Position numbers and translations under genes: made by a program. Shown piece after piece: positions 1-8,516 of a stretch of 64,000 nt of DNA. The stretch is taken from assembly GCF_004345605.1 (NCBI RefSeq), contig NZ_SLVY01000022.1, positions 18,903 to 82,902 on the forward strand, in the 5' to 3' direction. Source of the DNA: Rhodococcus sp. SMB37. GTDB lineage: Bacteria > Actinomycetota > Actinomycetes > Mycobacteriales > Mycobacteriaceae. The notes under the pieces are model-generated. The model worked only from the letters and a program-made list of their open reading frames with translations. It searched no databases and was not told where the DNA came from. Each line of letters begins with the position of its first letter. The stretch's first letter is position 1.

Positions 1-61
1 TCACGCGGACGGCCCACGCGATGAGTGCGTGGCCGGCGCCCGTCGAACTCGTCCTTACTGG

Positions 62-109
62 GATACGGCACGTTTCGTATCGTAACAGCACTTGCGGTGA
101 TCACCGCAA
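62..109. promoter_or_regulatory. Two palindromes at the left edge, candidate operators
   Basis: Two inverted repeats lie close together. The first, at 62-81, has 6-bp arms GATACG and CGTATC separated by 8 nt. The second, at 92-109, is the perfect 18-bp palindrome TTGCGGTGATCACCGCAA. Neither has a loop suited to a terminator. Bases 1-166 hold no convincing complete gene. On the minus strand a GTG at 17 opens the reading V-G-R-P-R off the window edge, which resembles the start of many TetR regulators, but no ribosome binding site is visible, so a regulator gene there is only a guess. The palindromes could be its operators. Confidence 0.35.
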
Positions 110-166
110 CCTGCCACGACCCGGATCACCTCTTCCGCCGTCGATCAACGTGTTCGGTCGATATCG

Positions 167-1018
167 CTACCGAAGTTGCTCGTGCACGAAGTCGAGGACG
201 TCGCCGAGCACTTGGTCGCGGTTCGTCTCGTTGAAAATCTCGTGTCGCGCACCGGGATACACCTTCGACGACGAACCGCGACCGGCGAATGTCGCCCAGC
301 CGGTGGTGGTGCCGTCGATGGGGACGAGACTGTCGTCGCTGCCGTGCAGCCAGAGCGCGGGCACGGTGTCGACGGTCCCGGCGGCGGTGATGGTTTCGAG
401 GCAGCCCTTCAGTGCTTCGACGGTGGGTCGCTTGAACGGTCCGTGCCACACGAGCGGATCGTCGACGTAGGCGCGTCCCACCTCGGGGTCGCGCGACAGC
501 GTCGACGGATCGATCGGGGTATCGGGGATCTCCTCGGCGGCAAGAAGGGCGTCGACGGTGGCCCACTTGCCGAGCACCGGGCCGGACAGGACGACCGCGG
601 CGAGTTCGTCGCCGTGGATCTGGGCGCAGCGGGCGGCGATCATGCCGCCCATCGAATGGCCTATGAGTACGACGGGGAGTCCGGGGTGTTCGCGTCGCGC
701 AGTGACGTCGAGGAGTCGGAAGTCGTGGACGACGTCCTCGAAGTTCTCGACGAGGACCCGCTGCCCGTCGCTGAGGCCGTGCCCGATGTGGTCGACCGCG
801 TAGACGACGGCGCCATCGGAGGTCAGGCGGGTCGCGACGTACCCGTATCTTCCGGAGTGCTCCCCGTAGCCGTGGCACAGCAGTGCGATGTAGCGGGGAG
901 ACTCGGGTTCCCAGCGCCGTGCCGCGAGCATGACCGAATGGCCGGCCAGGGTGAAGGCGGTGTCCTCGGTGGAGCCGGAACTGTCGGTGAAAGCATGGTC
1001 GGCGCTCATCAACTGCAT
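167..1018 (-). CDS. Alpha/beta hydrolase, monoacylglycerol-lipase-like
   Basis: Predicted serine hydrolase of 283 residues, full length for the monoacylglycerol lipase/lysophospholipase family (Hydrolase_4). An HGYGEHSGR oxyanion-region motif lies near residue 49. The nucleophile elbow GHSMGG places Ser122, and Asp228 or Asp229 (GSDDSLVP) and His259 (ARHE) complete the triad. There is no signal peptide, so it is cytoplasmic. Start: two in-frame ATGs at 1018 and 1009 both sit behind AGGACAGGA; the second is better spaced for the inner AGGA, so 1009 is possible. It is divergent from the ketosteroid-isomerase-like gene and shares the intergenic KstR-like operator, which suggests a role in lipid or steroid ester breakdown. 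The substrate is inferred only. Confidence 0.85.
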   Translation of the reverse strand: MQLMSADHAFTDSSGSTEDTAFTLAGHSVMLAARRWEPESPRYIALLCHGYGEHSGRYGYVATRLTSDGAVVYAVDHIGHGLSDGQRVLVENFEDVVHDFRLLDVTARREHPGLPVVLIGHSMGGMIAARCAQIHGDELAAVVLSGPVLGKWATVDALLAAEEIPDTPIDPSTLSRDPEVGRAYVDDPLVWHGPFKRPTVEALKGCLETITAAGTVDTVPALWLHGSDDSLVPIDGTTTGWATFAGRGSSSKVYPGARHEIFNETNRDQVLGDVLDFVHEQLR

Positions 1019-1101
1019 TCCTGTCCTGGGAACGAATGGTGCGCACAGGATCGCACGTTCACCCTCTGGTCGAGGGCGGGATCGTGCACTACTCTGCAAA
1101 A

Positions 1102-1115
1102 TAGAACACGTTCTA
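1102..1115. promoter_or_regulatory. KstR-like operator
   Basis: The sequence TAGAACACGTTCTA fits the KstR consensus TnnAACnnGTTnnA exactly. KstR is the TetR-family repressor of the cholesterol catabolic regulon in mycobacteria and rhodococci. The site lies in the divergent gap between the lipase (start 1018) and the ketosteroid-isomerase-like gene (start 1133), 18 nt before the latter, so it could repress both. No kstR gene is in the window. Confidence 0.75.
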
Positions 1116-1132
1116 AGACTTGAAGGGGCACC

Positions 1133-1516
1133 ATGGCACCGACCCGTGACGCGATCCGCGACACCGTCGAGAACTACGTCCGCGCGGTTGCGAAGGGCAC
1201 CACCGATGACGTCCTCGCGCTCTACGCGCCGGGCGCGACCGTCGAAGATCCCGTCGGCACCCCCACGCGCACCACGGAGGCCGAGATCCGTGAGTTCTAC
1301 AGCGTGATCGAACCGCTCGACCAAGACGGCGAGGTGCTGACCCTCAAGATCGCCGAGAACAATGCAGCCTTCCTGTTCCGTCTGGTCACGCACCTGGGCG
1401 AGCAGGACATGGTGATGGAGGTCGTCGATGTCATGACCTTCGATGACGACGCGAAGATCACCAGCATGAGGGCGTATTGGAGTCAGGACGACATGCGGAC
1501 GGTACCCGCGACCTGA
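1133..1516 (+). CDS. Steroid delta-5-3-ketoisomerase-like protein (NTF2 fold)
   Basis: 127 residues, the usual length for ketosteroid isomerase and SnoaL-like folds. The classical isomerase triad appears to be present: Tyr15, Asp39 (in VEDP) and Asp99 (VVDVMTF), close to Tyr14, Asp38 and Asp99 of the Comamonas enzyme. This supports isomerisation of 3-keto-delta5 to delta4 steroids. The ATG follows GAAGGGGCACC. The KstR-like operator lies just upstream. The stop codon overlaps the ATG of the next gene (TGATG), so the two are translationally coupled. The assignment rests on residue positions and context; a SnoaL-like protein of unknown substrate is the alternative. Confidence 0.8.
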   Translation: MAPTRDAIRDTVENYVRAVAKGTTDDVLALYAPGATVEDPVGTPTRTTEAEIREFYSVIEPLDQDGEVLTLKIAENNAAFLFRLVTHLGEQDMVMEVVDVMTFDDDAKITSMRAYWSQDDMRTVPAT

Positions 1517-2493
1517 TGCCGGTCCGGTCGGTCGAAGTCGATGGTTTCACGTGGAACATTCACGATGAGGGGGTAGGTCCCGCGGTCGTGATGTGCCACG
1601 GATTCCCCGGCCTCGGCTACAGCTACCGACACCAAGTGAAGACGCTCGCCGCGGCGGGCTACCGCGCGGTGGCGCCGGACATGCCCGGTTACGGACGCAC
1701 CGATCGTCCGACGATCGTTGGGGAGTACACCAATGTCGCGGTCGCGGATCGGTTGAGGAGGCTTCTCGACGCACTCGGCATCCATCAGGCCGTGTTCGTC
1801 GGACACGACTTCGGTGCCCCTGTCGCGTGGACGATGGCCCTGCGGCATGCGGATCGAGTGGCCGGCCTGGTCCTGCTCGCGGTGCCGTACGCGCCGGATC
1901 GGCTGCCTGCGCGACCCACCGAGTTGTACGCCGCGATGGCCCGCAAGCATTTCCTGCACCTGCACTACTTTCAGCAGCCGGGCGTCGCCGAAGCCGAGCT
2001 CGATCCGCGCGCGGCGGAGTTCCTTCAGCGTGTGTTCTTCGCCCTCTCGGGCGGATACCGATACCTCGACATCTGGAACCATCCGTCGGAGGGGCGCGGC
2101 TACCTCGACGTGCTGCCGGTAGCGCCGGAGCTTCCGTGGGACTGGCTCAGTGCAGCGGAACTCGAGCACTACGCGAACGAATTCTCCCGCACCGGATTCG
2201 GCGGGGGCCTCTCGTGGTACCGCGCCTACGACGCGAATTGGGAGGCATCCGCGCGCTACGAGGGTGCGCACGTCGACGTACCGACATTGTTCGTCGCGGG
2301 CGCATCCGACCCCGTCATCACGATGTCCGGGCCGCACGCGCTCGAGCGGATGCGGCAGACCGTTCCCGATCTGCGGGGACTCCATTTGCTCGACGATGCC
2401 GGTCATTTCGTACAAATGGAGCGTCGACGCGAGGTCGACGACCTGTTGCTCGACTTCGTAGAAGACCTGTATCCACGCAAACGATCCGAATAA
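1516..2493 (+). CDS. Epoxide-hydrolase-like alpha/beta hydrolase
   Basis: 325 residues. HGFP (28-31) forms the oxyanion hole, GHDFG supplies the nucleophile Asp98, and AGHFVQME near the C-terminus supplies the catalytic His (about residue 297), with an acidic residue in GASDPVI. An Asp rather than Ser nucleophile points to an epoxide hydrolase (EphA/EphB type) or haloalkane dehalogenase; HGFP and a tyrosine-rich cap favour epoxide hydrolase. The start overlaps the stop of the preceding isomerase-like gene, so both form one KstR-type operon. It may act on epoxidised lipid or steroid intermediates, but no substrate can be read from the sequence. Confidence 0.85.
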   Translation: MPVRSVEVDGFTWNIHDEGVGPAVVMCHGFPGLGYSYRHQVKTLAAAGYRAVAPDMPGYGRTDRPTIVGEYTNVAVADRLRRLLDALGIHQAVFVGHDFGAPVAWTMALRHADRVAGLVLLAVPYAPDRLPARPTELYAAMARKHFLHLHYFQQPGVAEAELDPRAAEFLQRVFFALSGGYRYLDIWNHPSEGRGYLDVLPVAPELPWDWLSAAELEHYANEFSRTGFGGGLSWYRAYDANWEASARYEGAHVDVPTLFVAGASDPVITMSGPHALERMRQTVPDLRGLHLLDDAGHFVQMERRREVDDLLLDFVEDLYPRKRSE

Positions 2494-2531
2494 CCCGGCG
2501 CGGCGGGGCCTGTCGTCCTAGGCTGACGAAC

Positions 2532-3584
2532 GTGGCCACCGACACCGCAGTACGCGGATTCGGAATGGTGCTCGCCCTGACTGCGCTCGTGGCAGCTGCG
2601 TGTTCGTCCGGCGGTTCCGGTTCTCCGGATCCCGTGCGACTCGACATCGCGACCGCGCAGAGCGACCACCCCTGGACCGGACTTCTGCTGCCGGCCCAGG
2701 TTCCCGTCGCGGTCCCGCCGCCGCCCCGCGATGCCCTCGCGGAGTCCGGAGACCCGGTATCGCAGGACGGCACGCCCGCCGTCGCGGGCGACCGTGTCGC
2801 GCTCTACGGGGGAAGCCTCGACCGGGAACTGTGCGACCGGAACGAACTGGTCGCGACCCTTACGAGCGACACGGCCAAGGCGGCGGCCTGGAAGGCCAAG
2901 GTGGGTGCCGACGACATCCTCGAGTACACGAGCGCCCTTACCCCGGTTCTGCTCCGCGCGGATACCCGCGTCACCCGCTACGACTACATCGACGGCACGG
3001 CCCGACCCGTCCAGGCGGTGCTCGAGGCGGGGACCGTGGTGCTCGTCGACGACCGCGGGATGCCGCGTGTGCGGTGCGCGCGCGGCAACCCCCTGTCGCC
3101 ACCCGTGCTGGCGAGGGACACCGACATCGAAGGAACCGAGTGGACGGGGTTCGATCCCGAAAGACTGTTCGTCGTGCAGGCTGCCGCCGATGCGCTGAAC
3201 GAGTTGAAGGTCGTCGACATCACGACCGGTGACCTGCTCGCGGTACCGATCGGTGCGGGCCCGCTCTCTCCGGTTGCGCCGCCACCGAGCCCCTCCGAAA
3301 CCCCCGAGCCTGCGGAGACATCCGACGCAGTCGAGCAGAACCCGGCCCCGGCTCCTGCCCCAGCGCCGCGGCCCCAGGTGCAGGCACCGCCCCCGGCTCC
3401 CGAGCCGCCTCCTCCGCCCCCTCCGGCACCTGAGCCGCCGCCTCCCCCACCCCCGGCACCCGAACCGGTACCGCAGATTCCGCCGCCGCCTCCCCCCGCG
3501 CCTGCTCCGGCACCGCCGCCGCCCCCACAGATCCGGATCAATGTGCCGGGTGGGCCTCCGGTGGTGATTCCCCTACCGTTCTGA
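2532..3584 (+). CDS. Lipoprotein with long proline-rich tail (DUF6777-like)
   Basis: 350 residues from the GTG at 2532; an ATG at 2565 is the alternative start. The N-terminus is a short signal peptide ending in a lipobox-like ALVAAAC, so Cys24 is probably lipidated. Residues about 30-245 form a globular part with LYGGS, a Cys-containing RELCDRNEL and a VTRYDYIDG stretch, resembling actinobacterial DUF6777 proteins. From about residue 250 the tail is almost wholly Pro and Ala, with tandem APEPPPPPPP units, ending in GGPPVVIPLPF. Such tails commonly span cell-wall layers. The function is unknown. The end lies 9 nt from the convergent SDR gene. Confidence 0.75.
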   Translation: MATDTAVRGFGMVLALTALVAAACSSGGSGSPDPVRLDIATAQSDHPWTGLLLPAQVPVAVPPPPRDALAESGDPVSQDGTPAVAGDRVALYGGSLDRELCDRNELVATLTSDTAKAAAWKAKVGADDILEYTSALTPVLLRADTRVTRYDYIDGTARPVQAVLEAGTVVLVDDRGMPRVRCARGNPLSPPVLARDTDIEGTEWTGFDPERLFVVQAAADALNELKVVDITTGDLLAVPIGAGPLSPVAPPPSPSETPEPAETSDAVEQNPAPAPAPAPRPQVQAPPPAPEPPPPPPPAPEPPPPPPPAPEPVPQIPPPPPPAPAPAPPPPPQIRINVPGGPPVVIPLPF

Positions 3585-3592
3585 GTGCGTGA

Positions 3593-4279
3593 TCAGGCCC
3601 CGGGCGGTGACCACGGCCGCAGGATGATCTCGGCCGGATTGGCGTCGGCGGGTGTCTCGACGGCGTTCCGGACCGCACGCGCCACAGTCGACGCCTTCAA
3701 GAACCGTGAGGCGTCGTAGTCGTCGCCCTCGGTCGCGACGATCGCACGCTGCATGTCGGTGTCGATGCGACCGGGATGTACCGACGTCACCCGCAACGCC
3801 GGCTCTTCGAGGCGCAGCGCGTCGCCGAATGCGCGTAGCGCGAATTTGCTCGCGGCATAGGCTCCCCATCCGGGATTCGCGCGGATACCGGCTCCCGAAT
3901 TGATCAGCACGACATGCCCGTTCGCGGACCGCAATGCCGGTATCAGCAGCTGCGTCAGGGCGACGACGGACAGGAGATTTGCGTCCATCATGTGCCGCCA
4001 CTGCTCGACGTCACTGTCGGCGATGGTTCCGAGTTCGGCCGCGCCCGCGTTGTGGACGAGGACGTCGAGCCGCTCGATGCCGGCCGTCGCGGCAGTCAGC
4101 GCGTCGTGATCGAGCAGGTCGACGGGCCACCCGGTGGTGCCGGGGAGTTCGTCGGTGATCGCGGTGAGCGACTCGGGGAGGCGGCCGCCGAGGAGAAGAT
4201 CGTGGGTGGGGGCGAGTTCGCGGGCGATCGCGGCGCCGAGGCCACGGCTCGCTCCGGTGATGAGAGCTGAAGGTCGCAT
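3593..4279 (-). CDS. SDR-family NAD(P)-dependent oxidoreductase
   Basis: Classical short-chain dehydrogenase, 228 residues. TGASRGLG (8-15) binds the dinucleotide, NAG is at 77-79, and the catalytic residues are Ser128, Tyr141 and Lys145 (YAASK). The basic SR within the glycine motif mildly favours NADP(H). The protein is cytoplasmic and the substrate unknown. It is convergent with the lipoprotein gene and followed upstream, on the same strand, by the YdcF-like gene after a gap of about 30 nt, so the two may be co-transcribed. Confidence 0.85.
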   Translation of the reverse strand: MRPSALITGASRGLGAAIARELAPTHDLLLGGRLPESLTAITDELPGTTGWPVDLLDHDALTAATAGIERLDVLVHNAGAAELGTIADSDVEQWRHMMDANLLSVVALTQLLIPALRSANGHVVLINSGAGIRANPGWGAYAASKFALRAFGDALRLEEPALRVTSVHPGRIDTDMQRAIVATEGDDYDASRFLKASTVARAVRNAVETPADANPAEIILRPWSPPGA

Positions 4280-4311
4280 CCGACCAGACTAGAACCGAAT
4301 CGACCGGGTGG

Positions 4312-4962
4312 TCAGTGGGCGGCGAGGATCTCGGCGAGTGTGTCGTCGGGAGGCGTCGAGACCGCTGGGTCGCGGGGAAAGCGAAGTTCCAGGAACGCCT
4401 TCGGACGCGACAACACCCATTCGCGGAGGTGGCTACGGACCTGCGACACGGGTCGCGCTTGTCCGCCCGCCACGACACCTGTCGCGTCGATCCCCGCGCG
4501 CAGGCACAGCGCGACCGCACGCGACAGATGGAACCGCTGCGTCGCGATAGTGGCCTCTCGAACCCCGAATGTGCGCAGCGCTCGCTGCGCGGTGTCGAAG
4601 GTGTCGAGACCGTACGGGTCGGCGACGATGCGGTCGCGGTCCACGCCGTGCTCGACGAGGTAGTCGATCATCGCGGTGATCTCGTTGCCGGAGCGTCCCG
4701 CGGCGTCACCGGAGACGAGGACTGCCCGGGCACGTCCGTCCCGCACGAGCGACACCGCGACGTCGAGACGTCCACGCAGGAATCCGCCCGGTTTTCCGTC
4801 TCGCACCCGGGCACCGGGCACGATCACCACGGGAGCCGATGGTGCGTCGGCGAGGCTGTACATCCTGCCCCGCGCAGACGACGCGACCTGCGCAGACAGC
4901 CATGCGAATGCCGACCCGGTCGCGACGCATCCGGCGAGCAGCACCATCCGAGGTCTCGACAT
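4312..4962 (-). CDS. YdcF/SanA-like DUF218 membrane-anchored protein
   Basis: 216 residues starting at the ATG encoding MSRPRM. One N-terminal hydrophobic segment (about residues 5-25) is followed by the DUF218 fold, recognisable from VVIVPGARV near residue 45, the VSGD stretch near 80, and DPYGLDTFDTA and TQRFHLSRA further on. SanA and YdcF relatives sit at the inner membrane and influence envelope permeability; the biochemical activity is not settled. It is divergent from the PHP-domain gene across about 50 nt, so both promoters must lie in a very short region. Confidence 0.8.
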   Translation of the reverse strand: MSRPRMVLLAGCVATGSAFAWLSAQVASSARGRMYSLADAPSAPVVIVPGARVRDGKPGGFLRGRLDVAVSLVRDGRARAVLVSGDAAGRSGNEITAMIDYLVEHGVDRDRIVADPYGLDTFDTAQRALRTFGVREATIATQRFHLSRAVALCLRAGIDATGVVAGGQARPVSQVRSHLREWVLSRPKAFLELRFPRDPAVSTPPDDTLAEILAAH

Positions 4963-5013
4963 GCATTCCACATTACGGAGCACGACCTGCGCGGGCGCGT
5001 CCACAATGGGGGC

Positions 5014-6024
5014 ATGGATCCGGTATCTGCACTTCGAGAGGTCGCGTTCTGGCTCGAGCGTCAGCACGCGTCGACCTACCGCGTGCAGGCGTACCGGAAC
5101 GCAGCCGACGTGGTCGAGGGCCTGTCCGACATCGCTCGACAGAAACATCGTCGTGCCGACGACTGGACCGAACTCACCGGGGTCGGACCCAAGACCGCGG
5201 CCGTGATCCGGGAGGCCTTCGACGGAGTTCCCGAATACTTGCAGAGTGTGCGGGACGAGGCCGAACCGATCGGCCGTGGCGGGCGCGAGCTCCTCGAGGC
5301 GCTGAGGGGTGACCTGCATACCCATTCCGACTGGTCGGACGGCGGCAGCCCCATCGACGAGATGCAACGGACCGCCACGACGATGATCGGCCACGAGTAC
5401 CTGGCCCTGACCGACCACTCCCCCCGTCTGACGGTCGCGAACGGGCTCAGCGCCGAACGTCTGCACACGCAGTTGTCCGTCGTCGCCGAACTCAACGAGA
5501 GCGCGCAGGGCACCAGGATCCTCACGGGTATCGAGGTGGACATCCTCGACGACGGGTCGCTGGACCAGGACGAGGGACTTCTCGCCGAACTCGACATCGT
5601 CGTCGCGAGCGTGCACTCGAAACTGCGGGACGATCGGTCGACGATGACGAAGCGGATGCTGCGGGCCGTCGAGAATCCGAATGTGGACGTCCTCGGGCAC
5701 TGCACAGGCCGGCTCGTCACCGGCGGCCGCGGGCAGCGCCCGGAGTCGACGTTCGATGCCGACGCGGTGTTCACGGCGTGCCGCGACTACGACACCGCGG
5801 TCGAGATCAATTCGCGCCCCGAACGCCGCGATCCCCCGTCGCGACTGATCGATCTCGCACTGGATATCGGGTGCCTGTTCTCGATCGACACCGACGCCCA
5901 CGCTCCGGGGCAGCTCGATTGGCTCGGCTTCGGGTGCGAACGCGCGGCCGAGCGTGGTGTGGAACCCGACGTGGTGATCAATACCTGGCCGATGGATGAT
6001 CTGTCGGCATGGACGAGGCGGTAG
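5014..6024 (+). CDS. PHP-domain metal-dependent phosphoesterase with N-terminal helix-hairpin-helix
   Basis: 336 residues. The N-terminal 80 residues resemble the HhH-containing N-terminus of bacterial PolX (helix-hairpin-helix TGVGPKTAA near 55-63). The rest is a PHP hydrolase domain with metal ligands LHTHSDWSDG (His102, His104), a DHS, GIEVDI, ASVHSK, GHCTGR and DTDAH. The nucleotidyl-transferase domain of PolX is missing, so a polymerase activity is not expected; a phosphatase or exonuclease-type role on DNA ends is possible. The ATG at 5014 follows GGGGGC. The end runs close to the next gene, where the downstream ribosome binding site overlaps this stop codon. Confidence 0.85.
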   Translation: MDPVSALREVAFWLERQHASTYRVQAYRNAADVVEGLSDIARQKHRRADDWTELTGVGPKTAAVIREAFDGVPEYLQSVRDEAEPIGRGGRELLEALRGDLHTHSDWSDGGSPIDEMQRTATTMIGHEYLALTDHSPRLTVANGLSAERLHTQLSVVAELNESAQGTRILTGIEVDILDDGSLDQDEGLLAELDIVVASVHSKLRDDRSTMTKRMLRAVENPNVDVLGHCTGRLVTGGRGQRPESTFDADAVFTACRDYDTAVEINSRPERRDPPSRLIDLALDIGCLFSIDTDAHAPGQLDWLGFGCERAAERGVEPDVVINTWPMDDLSAWTRR

Positions 6025-6032
6025 GAGTGCGC

Positions 6033-7466
6033 GTGGAACATCTCGATGTGCTGGTCGTCGGTGCCGGACTGTCCGGCATCGGTGCCGGATGCCGGCTGCA
6101 GACTCAGTGTCCCGACCGTACCTACGCGATACTCGAGGCACGCGACAGTATCGGTGGTACGTGGGATCTGTTCCGTTACCCCGGAATTCGATCGGACAGC
6201 GACATGTATACGCTCGGATTCCCGTTCCGGCCGTGGCGCGGGGAGAAGTCGATCGCCGACGGCGCGAGCATCCTGCAGTATGTGCGCGACACCGCCGCGG
6301 AGTACGGCATCGATACCAGGATCCGATTCGGGCACCGCGTCGTCTCGGCGGCATGGTCGAGCACCGACGCGCGGTGGACGGTCCGAGTGGATGCGGGCGG
6401 TAACGAAACCGTACTGACCTGCGCCTTCTTGTATCTGTGCAGCGGGTACTACAGCTACGAATCCGGTTACCTGCCCGACATTCCCGGCCTCGACGATTTC
6501 GCCGGAATCGTCGTGCATCCCCAGTTCTGGCCCGACGACCTCGACTACGAGGGCAAGAAGATCGTGGTGGTCGGCAGTGGCGCCACCGCGGTGACCCTCG
6601 TGCCCTCGCTCGCGGAGAAGGCCGAGCACGTGACGATGCTGCAGCGCTCACCGTCGTACGTGATGTCGTTGCCGTCCCGCGATCCGATCGCGACACGAAT
6701 CCGGAAATATTTGCCCGACAAGGTGTCCCACCGGGTGATCCGCGCGAAGAACACGGTGACCAATCTCGGCTTCTATCAACTGTGTCAGCGTCTTCCCGGG
6801 GTGGCGAAACCGGTTCTGCGCCGACTTGCGCAACGTCACCTGCGCGATGAGTCGACGGTGGATCCGCACTTCTCCCCGAGTTACCGGCCCTGGGATCAGC
6901 GCATGTGCCTGGTGCCCGACGCGGACCTGTTCAAGGCCCTCAACGCGGGTACCGCGGACATCGTGACCGACCACATCGACACCGTCACCGAGAAGGGCGT
7001 GCAGCTGAAGTCGGGCGACCATCTCGATGCCGAGATCCTCGTGACCGCGACCGGACTGCGCCTCGTACCCGCCGGCGGCGTCGAATTCACGATCGACGGT
7101 GAGACCGTGGATCTCGCCGACCGCTACACGTACCGCGGGATGATGCTCAGCGGCGTACCCAATCTCGCGCTGTGTCTCGGTTACACGAACGCGTCGTGGA
7201 CGCTGCGCGCCGACCTGGCGTCGCTGTACGTGTGCCGCCTGCTCAACCACATGCGGCAGGGCGGGTATCGCGTCGCCCGTCCCGAATCGCATCACGACGC
7301 CTCACCGCAGCCGCTGCTGGGTTTGACATCGGGATACGTTGCCCGTTCGGAAAGCATTCTCCCGAAACAGGGTTCACGCAGCCCGTGGTTGATGCGGCAG
7401 AACTACCTGCTCGATCTACCCACTATGCGATTCGGCCGGATCGACGAGTCGATGGACTTCGCCTGA
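6033..7466 (+). CDS. EthA-like Baeyer-Villiger monooxygenase
   Basis: 477 residues, FAD- and NADPH-dependent. It has an N-terminal GAGLSGIGAG dinucleotide motif, RYPGIRSDSDMYT, the Baeyer-Villiger fingerprint FAGIVVHPQFWPDD, and a second GSGATAVT motif. The match to M. tuberculosis EthA is extensive by eye, including GTWDLFRYPG and GYTNASWTL. Members insert oxygen into ketones and sulfoxidise thiocarbonyls. Start choice: the GTG at 6033 follows AGGAG (6023-6027) with 5-nt spacing and aligns with EthA; an ATG at 6009 would overlap the upstream gene. Unlike mycobacteria, no divergent EthR regulator is next to it. Confidence 0.88.
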   Translation: MEHLDVLVVGAGLSGIGAGCRLQTQCPDRTYAILEARDSIGGTWDLFRYPGIRSDSDMYTLGFPFRPWRGEKSIADGASILQYVRDTAAEYGIDTRIRFGHRVVSAAWSSTDARWTVRVDAGGNETVLTCAFLYLCSGYYSYESGYLPDIPGLDDFAGIVVHPQFWPDDLDYEGKKIVVVGSGATAVTLVPSLAEKAEHVTMLQRSPSYVMSLPSRDPIATRIRKYLPDKVSHRVIRAKNTVTNLGFYQLCQRLPGVAKPVLRRLAQRHLRDESTVDPHFSPSYRPWDQRMCLVPDADLFKALNAGTADIVTDHIDTVTEKGVQLKSGDHLDAEILVTATGLRLVPAGGVEFTIDGETVDLADRYTYRGMMLSGVPNLALCLGYTNASWTLRADLASLYVCRLLNHMRQGGYRVARPESHHDASPQPLLGLTSGYVARSESILPKQGSRSPWLMRQNYLLDLPTMRFGRIDESMDFA

Positions 7467-7476
7467 ATCGGTACCG

Positions 7477-8502
7477 TCACCGCTTCTCGACGGTACCGTC
7501 GGGGTACTTCGCGAAGCGCCCGGCATCGGCCGCGTGGACGGGGTCGTTGCTCTCCCACGGCCAGCCACCGAAACCGGTGCGGCGGTAGTCGTCGAACGCC
7601 TGCTGGATGCCGGCTTCGTCATTGAGCACGAACGGGCCGTACGACGCGACGGGTTCGCCGATCGGGCGTCCCTGCAGCATCAGGATCTGCGTGGTGTCGC
7701 CGCCACCGGTGAGCGCGATGGGTACGGACGCATCGACAACGACGCCGTGTCCGGAATCCACCTGCCGATCTCCGATCTGCACCGGAGAACCGTTGTAGAC
7801 GTAGAGAACTCGGTGGGTCCCCGATCCTGCTGCCGCAGGCAGTGCCCACTGTGCGCCGGCCGACAGGTCGATGTTCCAGATTGCCACGTCGGTGTCGGAT
7901 CGTGACGCCCACGAGTGCGGCGGCGGTGCCGGTGCCGTCGCGTCGTCCAGTTTTCCGGCGAGCACCCGGACGGAGACCGTCCGATCGGCGTCATCGGTGA
8001 AGGTCCGCGTCGGCGTGTCCTCGTTCCACAGCATCGCGAAATGTGGGTCGGCGGTCTTCGACTCGGCGGGCAGATTCAGCCAGATCTGAAACAGCTCGAG
8101 GGGATTGTCGTCGTCCTGGTTCAACAGCGGAAACATCTCGCTGTGCACGACGCCGTTCCCGGCAGTGAGCCACTGGGTGTCGCCGCCGCCGAATCGGGCG
8201 GAGGCACCGACGGAGTCGGAGTGGTCGATGAAACCCGATCGCACGAATGTCACCGTTTCGAACCCGCGGTGCGGATGGCCCGGGAATCCTGGGACGGTGG
8301 TGCCGTGGTACATGTTCCACCCGGAAGGATTGCCGAAATCCTGCCCCAGCGGACGCCCGTCGAGCGACGCATCCGGTCCGAGATCGGCATTGCCTGCGGG
8401 ATATGTGTCGACGTGGTGGGCGACGAAAAGGAACGGATCGATCGTCTGCCAGGGTGAACCCAGCTCGAATACCTGCCGGACGGGCGACTGTGTCGAGGTC
8501 AT
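7477..8502 (-). CDS. Pirin family protein
   Basis: 341 residues, a bicupin protein. The N-terminal cupin carries the pirin metal ligands in HPHRGFE and VVHSE (with GGGDTQW before it), so an Fe-dependent quercetinase-like or redox-sensing role is possible. The C-terminal pirin domain ends in GGWPWE. It is cytoplasmic with no signal peptide. It is convergent with the EthA-like gene (10-nt gap). The spermidine-synthase-like gene lies upstream on the same strand after 14 nt, so the two probably form an operon. Confidence 0.88.
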   Translation of the reverse strand: MTSTQSPVRQVFELGSPWQTIDPFLFVAHHVDTYPAGNADLGPDASLDGRPLGQDFGNPSGWNMYHGTTVPGFPGHPHRGFETVTFVRSGFIDHSDSVGASARFGGGDTQWLTAGNGVVHSEMFPLLNQDDDNPLELFQIWLNLPAESKTADPHFAMLWNEDTPTRTFTDDADRTVSVRVLAGKLDDATAPAPPPHSWASRSDTDVAIWNIDLSAGAQWALPAAAGSGTHRVLYVYNGSPVQIGDRQVDSGHGVVVDASVPIALTGGGDTTQILMLQGRPIGEPVASYGPFVLNDEAGIQQAFDDYRRTGFGGWPWESNDPVHAADAGRFAKYPDGTVEKR

Positions 8503-8516
8503 GCAGGTTTCAACGA

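Noticed and set aside
3385..3535. Simple repeat or low-complexity DNA element
   Set aside because: It is the coding sequence for the proline-rich lipoprotein tail, not an independent repeat.
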